Origin: Bordetella genomosp. 8
GTDB taxonomy: Bacteria > Pseudomonadota > Gammaproteobacteria > Burkholderiales > Burkholderiaceae_B
Assembly: GCF_002119685.1 (NCBI RefSeq)
Contig: NZ_CP021108.1
Coordinates: 1,302,001 to 1,366,000, forward strand
DNA: 64,000 bases
Direction of reading: 5' to 3'
Positions 60,171 through 64,000 of this stretch are shown piece after piece. The position numbers and the translations under genes were made by a program. Within the stretch, counting starts at the first letter, position 1. Each line of letters starts with the position of its first letter. The notes beneath the pieces are model-generated. The model worked only from the letters and a program-made list of their open reading frames with translations. It searched no databases and had not been told where the DNA came from.

Positions 60171-61817
60171 TCAGGCGCCGAGCATTTCCCGGGCGTGCTG
60201 CCGGGTGGTGGCCGTGATCTTGATTCCGCCCAGCATGCGCGCAATTTCCTCGACGCGCGCTTCGGCATCCAGCTCGACGATGCGCGAGTGCGTGGTGCCT
60301 GCCTTTTCCGCCTTGCTGACCTGGTAATGGGCACCGCCGCGCGCGGCGACCTGGGGCAGGTGGGTCACGCACAGCACCTGGTGCCGTTGTCCGAGTTCGC
60401 CGAGCAGGCGGCCCACGACCTCGGCCACGGCGCCGCCCACCCCGCTGTCGACTTCATCGAATATCAGGGTGGGGACGCGTGCCGCCCGGCTGGCGATCAC
60501 CGACAGGGCCAGCGAAATGCGCGAAAGTTCGCCGCCCGACGCGACCTTGGCCAGCGGCCGGGGCGTGGTGCCGGCGTGTCCGGCGACCAGGAATTCCACG
60601 ACATCGTCCCCCTGCGCCGACGGCGCGGAGGCTTTTTCCACTGCCACTTCGAAGCGGCCTCCCTGCATCGCCAGCGTCTGCATGGCGTCGGTAATCAGCT
60701 TGCCGAGTTCCTTGGCGGTCTTGCGGCGGGCGGTCGACAGCTTGGTTGCGGCCTTGGCATAGTCGGCCTGCGCCGCTTCGGTCTGGGCGCGCAGCGCGTC
60801 CACGTCGGCGGCCGCTGCCATGTCCGCCAATTGGGCATGCAGCGATTCGCGCAGCTCGGGCAGGCCTTCGGGGTCGACCTTGAACTTGCGTCCCAGCTCG
60901 AATACCGCGGTCATCCGTTCTTCGACCTGTTGCAGGCGGGCCGGGTCCAGCTCGACGCGACTCACATAGTTGTTCAGGTCCGAGACCGCCTCCGCGATGG
61001 CGATCCGGGCGGACTCCAGTTCATCGTAGACGCCCGCCAGTTCGGGATCGTGGCGCTTGAGCTGTTCCAGCACGTGCGCCGCGGCCACCACCCGGCTGTG
61101 CGCGGATTCATCGTCGCCATCCAGCGCCTGCACGGTGCGCGAAGCCCCGTCCAGCAGCGATTGCGCATGCGACAGGCGCGTGTGCTCGGTCTGCAGCGTT
61201 TCCCATTCGCCCGGGTGAGGATCCAGCTTGTCCAGTTCGTCGGCCTGCCATTGCAGGCGTTCGCGATCGGCTTCCAGCGTCGCGCTGTCGCGTTCGGCGC
61301 CTTCCAGCTGCTTGGCCAGTTGGCGCCAGCGCTTCCAGGCCTGCGACACCGCTTGCCGCAGGTCGCCATGGCCGCCCTGGGTGTCCAGCAGGTCGCGCTG
61401 GGCATCGGGCCGCATCAGGCTTTGATGGGCGTGCTGGCCGTGGATATCCACCAGGCTGTCGCCCAGCTCGCGCAACTGCGCGACGGTGGACGGCACGCCG
61501 TTCACGAAGGCGCGGCTGCGGCCCTGCGCGTCCACCACGCGGCGCAGGACGAGTTCGTCCTCGGCGTCGATTTCGCGTTCGGCGAGCCAGGGGCGCAGAT
61601 GCTCGGGCGTGTCGAATACCGCGCTGATGTCGGCGCGCGCCGCGCCTTCGCGCAGTACGGACGCGTCGGCGCGTTCGCCCAGCGTCAGCGCCAGCGCGTC
61701 GATCAGGATGGACTTGCCGGCGCCGGTTTCGCCGGAAAACACGGTAAAACCAGCACCGAAATGGATGTCGGTCTTCTCAACGATAACGAAGTCCCGGATA
61801 TGCAGCGTGCGCAGCAT
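60171..61817 (-). CDS. recN: DNA repair protein RecN
   Basis: 548 residues, SMC-like ATPase. Walker A GETGAGKS (29-36), Walker B LIFDEVDSGVGG, signature VASGGELSRISLAL, and a central coiled coil (about 160-370). It acts in double-strand break repair. Together with nadK, 7 bp upstream on the same strand, a conserved betaproteobacterial arrangement. Confidence 0.95.
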   Translation of the reverse strand: MLRTLHIRDFVIVEKTDIHFGAGFTVFSGETGAGKSILIDALALTLGERADASVLREGAARADISAVFDTPEHLRPWLAEREIDAEDELVLRRVVDAQGRSRAFVNGVPSTVAQLRELGDSLVDIHGQHAHQSLMRPDAQRDLLDTQGGHGDLRQAVSQAWKRWRQLAKQLEGAERDSATLEADRERLQWQADELDKLDPHPGEWETLQTEHTRLSHAQSLLDGASRTVQALDGDDESAHSRVVAAAHVLEQLKRHDPELAGVYDELESARIAIAEAVSDLNNYVSRVELDPARLQQVEERMTAVFELGRKFKVDPEGLPELRESLHAQLADMAAAADVDALRAQTEAAQADYAKAATKLSTARRKTAKELGKLITDAMQTLAMQGGRFEVAVEKASAPSAQGDDVVEFLVAGHAGTTPRPLAKVASGGELSRISLALSVIASRAARVPTLIFDEVDSGVGGAVAEVVGRLLGELGQRHQVLCVTHLPQVAARGGAHYQVSKAEKAGTTHSRIVELDAEARVEEIARMLGGIKITATTRQHAREMLGA

Positions 61818-61824
61818 GGCGGCG

Positions 61825-62724
61825 TCATTCTCCGCTGTCGGTGGCTTGCGGCATCAGGTTCCAATGCAGCTTGCGTCGCAGGGTCGTGAAGAAGCTGTAG
61901 CCTTCGGGATGCAGGAAGCGGATAGTGTGCGGCGCGCGGCGGACCACGATGCGGTCGCCGGGCTGCAGGTCCGACCAGGTCTGCATGTCGAAATGGCAGG
62001 AGGCGCCATGTTCGACGCGGCCCATGCCGGTCAGGGTCATCGCCAGTTCGCCGTTGTCCGGGATGACGATGGGCCGGTTCGACAAGGTCTGCGGCGCCAC
62101 CGGCACCAGCACCATGGCCTGCAGGCCCGGATGCAGGATGGGCCCGTTGGACGACAGGGCGTAGGCCGTGGACCCCGTGGGCGTGGCGACGATCAGTCCA
62201 TCCGCCCGCTGCGTGTACATGAAAATCCCGTCCAGTTCGACCCGCACTTCGATCATCCCGCCGCGGCCGGCGCGGTTGAGCACGACGTCGTTCACCGCGG
62301 ATGAGGAAAACAATTGCTGGTCGCCGCGCCAGATGCCGCCTTCCAGCAGCATGCGGTCCTCGGCCTTGAAGTTGCCCTCCAGCACGCGCGACAGGGCGCT
62401 CTTGGCGTCGTGCAGGGGCACGTCGGTGATGAAGCCCAGCCTGCCGTGATTGACCCCGATCAGGGGCACGCCGTGCGGCGCCAGGACGCGCGCCGCGCCC
62501 AGCATGGTGCCGTCGCCGCCCATCACCACGGCCAGATCGGCGCGCCGGCCGATTTCGTCGATGTCCGCCACGGGGAATTCCGCCAGGCCGGTATTGTGGG
62601 ACGTGTCCTTTTCAATAAGCACGGCGCGGCCTTCCTCGGTCAACATCTGGGCCAAGGCGCGCAGCGGTGCGTCCAGTCCGGTGTCCTGGTATCTGCCGAT
62701 GAGGGCGACAGTCGGGAAATGCAT
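61825..62724 (-). CDS. nadK: NAD kinase
   Basis: 299 residues. The GGDGTMLGAARVL motif with its catalytic Asp, VNHGRLGFITDV, NDVVLNRA and the GSTAYALSSNGPI motif identify NAD kinase, which makes NADP from NAD and ATP. Divergent from hrcA with 117 bp between. Confidence 0.96.
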   Translation of the reverse strand: MHFPTVALIGRYQDTGLDAPLRALAQMLTEEGRAVLIEKDTSHNTGLAEFPVADIDEIGRRADLAVVMGGDGTMLGAARVLAPHGVPLIGVNHGRLGFITDVPLHDAKSALSRVLEGNFKAEDRMLLEGGIWRGDQQLFSSSAVNDVVLNRAGRGGMIEVRVELDGIFMYTQRADGLIVATPTGSTAYALSSNGPILHPGLQAMVLVPVAPQTLSNRPIVIPDNGELAMTLTGMGRVEHGASCHFDMQTWSDLQPGDRIVVRRAPHTIRFLHPEGYSFFTTLRRKLHWNLMPQATDSGE

Positions 62725-62841
62725 GCTGGAGGCGGCGTCCGGTGTGGGTTTGAGCTAGGATTCAACGATTATATGGGGTCATATTTGCCTTTAAGGGACA
62801 AAATTGGCACCGTTGCAAAAAAGTTTCCATAGAATAGCGAC

Positions 62842-63846
62842 ATGGACGACCGCGCACGCGCACTGCTCAAGGCGTTGATTGAACGCTATATCGCCGACGG
62901 CCAACCGGTCGGATCGCGCACGCTTTCGAAGGTGTTCGATCTTTCCCCGGCCACCATACGGAATGTGATGGCGGATCTGGAAGAGTCCGGGCTGATCCAC
63001 AGCCCGCATACTTCTTCCGGGCGGATTCCCACGCCACGCGGCTACCGGCTCTTCGTCGATTCGCTGCTGGCGGTGCGCAGCTATGACATCCAGCCCGAGC
63101 ATATCCGCGAAAGCCTGCCGGCGGCCGAGCCCGCGCGGGCGGTGAATGCGGCGGCGGCCCTGCTGTCCAACCTCACGCAGTTCGCCGGCGTCGTGCTCAC
63201 CCCCAAGCGCGCCCAGGTTTTCCGCCAGATCGAATTCATCCGCCTTTCCGACAAGCGCGTGCTGCTGATCATCGTCACGCCGGACGGCGACGTGCAGAAC
63301 CGCATCCTGTTCGTCCAGCGCGATTACGCCGAACACGAACTGCTGGAGGCGGCCAATTTCTTCAACGTGCACTTCGCCGGCAAGTCCTTCGACGCCGTGC
63401 GCCGCACGCTGGCGACCGAGCTGGCGCAGTTGCGCGACGATATCTCGCGCCTGATGCAGGCCGCGGTCGAAGCCGGCACGGAGGCCATCGAAGACGGCGA
63501 CGCCGTGGTGATTTCCGGCGAACGCAAGCTGCTGGACGTCACTGACATCGCGTCGGACATGGACCGGCTGCGCAAGATGTTCGCGCTGTTCGAAAAGAAG
63601 ACCGACCTGCTGCAACTGCTGGACGTGTCCAGCCGGGCCCAGGGCGTCCAGATCTACATCGGCGGGGATTCTCAGCTGGTGCCGTTGGACGAAGTCTCGG
63701 TCATCACCGCGCCGTATGGCGTCGATGGCCAGGTCGTCGGCACGCTGGGCGTGATCGGTCCCACCCGCATGTCGTACGAGCGCGTCATCCCCATCGTGGA
63801 CATCACGGCACGCCTGCTGTCCAACGCCTTGAGTCATAACCACTAA
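62842..63846 (+). CDS. hrcA: Heat-inducible transcription repressor HrcA
   Basis: 334 residues. N-terminal winged helix ([44 protein letters not shown], then [18 protein letters not shown]), GAF-like core and dimer regions of normal length. It represses groE/dnaK-type genes through CIRCE sites. I find no CIRCE element upstream of hrcA itself. hemH follows 46 bp downstream. Confidence 0.95.
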   Translation: MDDRARALLKALIERYIADGQPVGSRTLSKVFDLSPATIRNVMADLEESGLIHSPHTSSGRIPTPRGYRLFVDSLLAVRSYDIQPEHIRESLPAAEPARAVNAAAALLSNLTQFAGVVLTPKRAQVFRQIEFIRLSDKRVLLIIVTPDGDVQNRILFVQRDYAEHELLEAANFFNVHFAGKSFDAVRRTLATELAQLRDDISRLMQAAVEAGTEAIEDGDAVVISGERKLLDVTDIASDMDRLRKMFALFEKKTDLLQLLDVSSRAQGVQIYIGGDSQLVPLDEVSVITAPYGVDGQVVGTLGVIGPTRMSYERVIPIVDITARLLSNALSHNH

Positions 63847-63892
63847 GAATTCCCGCGTCCCGCGGGGGACGTACGGGTGGCGAGGTATCCGC

Positions 63893-64000
63893 GTGTTCCT
63901 GCGTGCGTTCAAATATCTGTGGCCGGAGCGTTTCCTGCCGGAACCCGAACAAGCCGATCCCTTCGAAGAGCGCATGGTGCCCCCACTGGGCAAGACCGGC
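63893..64000 (+). CDS. hemH: Ferrochelatase HemH, N-terminal part (cut by window end)
   Basis: 36 codons from a GTG at 63893: FLRAFKYLWPERFLPEP followed by a Pro-rich linker to PPLGKTG, where the window ends. The start resembles Bordetella ferrochelatases, and hrcA-hemH order is usual in that group. It inserts Fe2+ into protoporphyrin IX at the membrane. Only the variable N-terminal leader is visible, so the call rests on that and on context. Confidence 0.65.
   Translation, partial: MFLRAFKYLWPERFLPEPEQADPFEERMVPPLGKTG

Noticed and set aside
62725..62841. CIRCE operator upstream of hrcA
   Set aside because: No TTAGCACTC-N9-GAGTGCTAA-like inverted repeat found.
1..64000. CRISPR arrays, insertion sequences, rRNA genes
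   Set aside because: No regularly spaced repeats beyond the four 14-bp units at 32350, no transposase motifs, and no rRNA sequence recognised.

Overview
The window is GC-rich, densely coded bacterial DNA that looks like a member of the Bordetella/Achromobacter group (Alcaligenaceae, Betaproteobacteria). Reasons: eight intact and one broken Bug/TctC-type periplasmic solute-receptor genes in 56 kb, each near its own regulator or catabolic enzymes; an autotransporter barrel at the left edge; and the block fur / bamE / dapB / murB with recN / nadK / hrcA / hemH, whose hemH start reads like Bordetella ferrochelatase. Species cannot be fixed from the sequence alone.

Layout. 1-1.1 kb: the end of an autotransporter, then a scar with fragments of a Bug gene and a GntR-type regulator. 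1.2-12.5 kb: carboxylic-acid catabolism. An IclR gene faces Bug-SDR-RraA-SDR across a promoter with two 17-bp dyads. A LysR gene faces Bug-tartrate-dehydratase-like enolase-FAH hydrolase. A third unit is LysR-Bug-ornithine cyclodeaminase family. 12.8 kb: tRNA-Gly(GCC). 13.2-20.5 kb: a DUF481 protein and the complete urea transporter urtABCDE, with a sigma54-type promoter and NtrC-like half sites upstream.

20.5-29.5 kb: an IclR-controlled, CoA-linked cluster (DUF35 protein, thiolase, Bug, an SDR without the usual catalytic residues, MmgE/PrpD, family III CoA-transferase), then a parvulin isomerase and a hydroxypyruvate-isomerase-like protein. 29.6-30.8 kb: intact hipB with a decayed hipA. 30.8-38 kb: two DHA2 exporters, two LysR genes, and a Bug-N-formylglutamate amidohydrolase pair. 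38-52 kb: Bug, LysR, then purU-folD-soxBDAG and a gamma-glutamyltransferase. That set would convert sarcosine to glycine and carry its methyl group through folate to formate. It is followed by a proline-racemase-family enzyme and a GlxA/GbdR-type AraC regulator.

52-56.8 kb: a FadR-type regulator in one operon with Bug, a DapA-family lyase, a hydroxypyruvate-isomerase-like protein and a tartronate semialdehyde reductase, preceded by a perfect 19-bp palindrome. 57 kb: a second, identical tRNA-Gly. 57-64 kb: conserved core genes. The segment between the two identical tRNA-Gly genes (44.2 kb) holds most of the accessory catabolism, but I see no integrase or transposase. The window is thus a run of small transcription units, most of them a regulator, a Bug receptor and a few enzymes for organic acids or amino-acid derivatives. 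No tctA/tctB membrane genes are present, so the receptors must share permeases encoded elsewhere or act otherwise.
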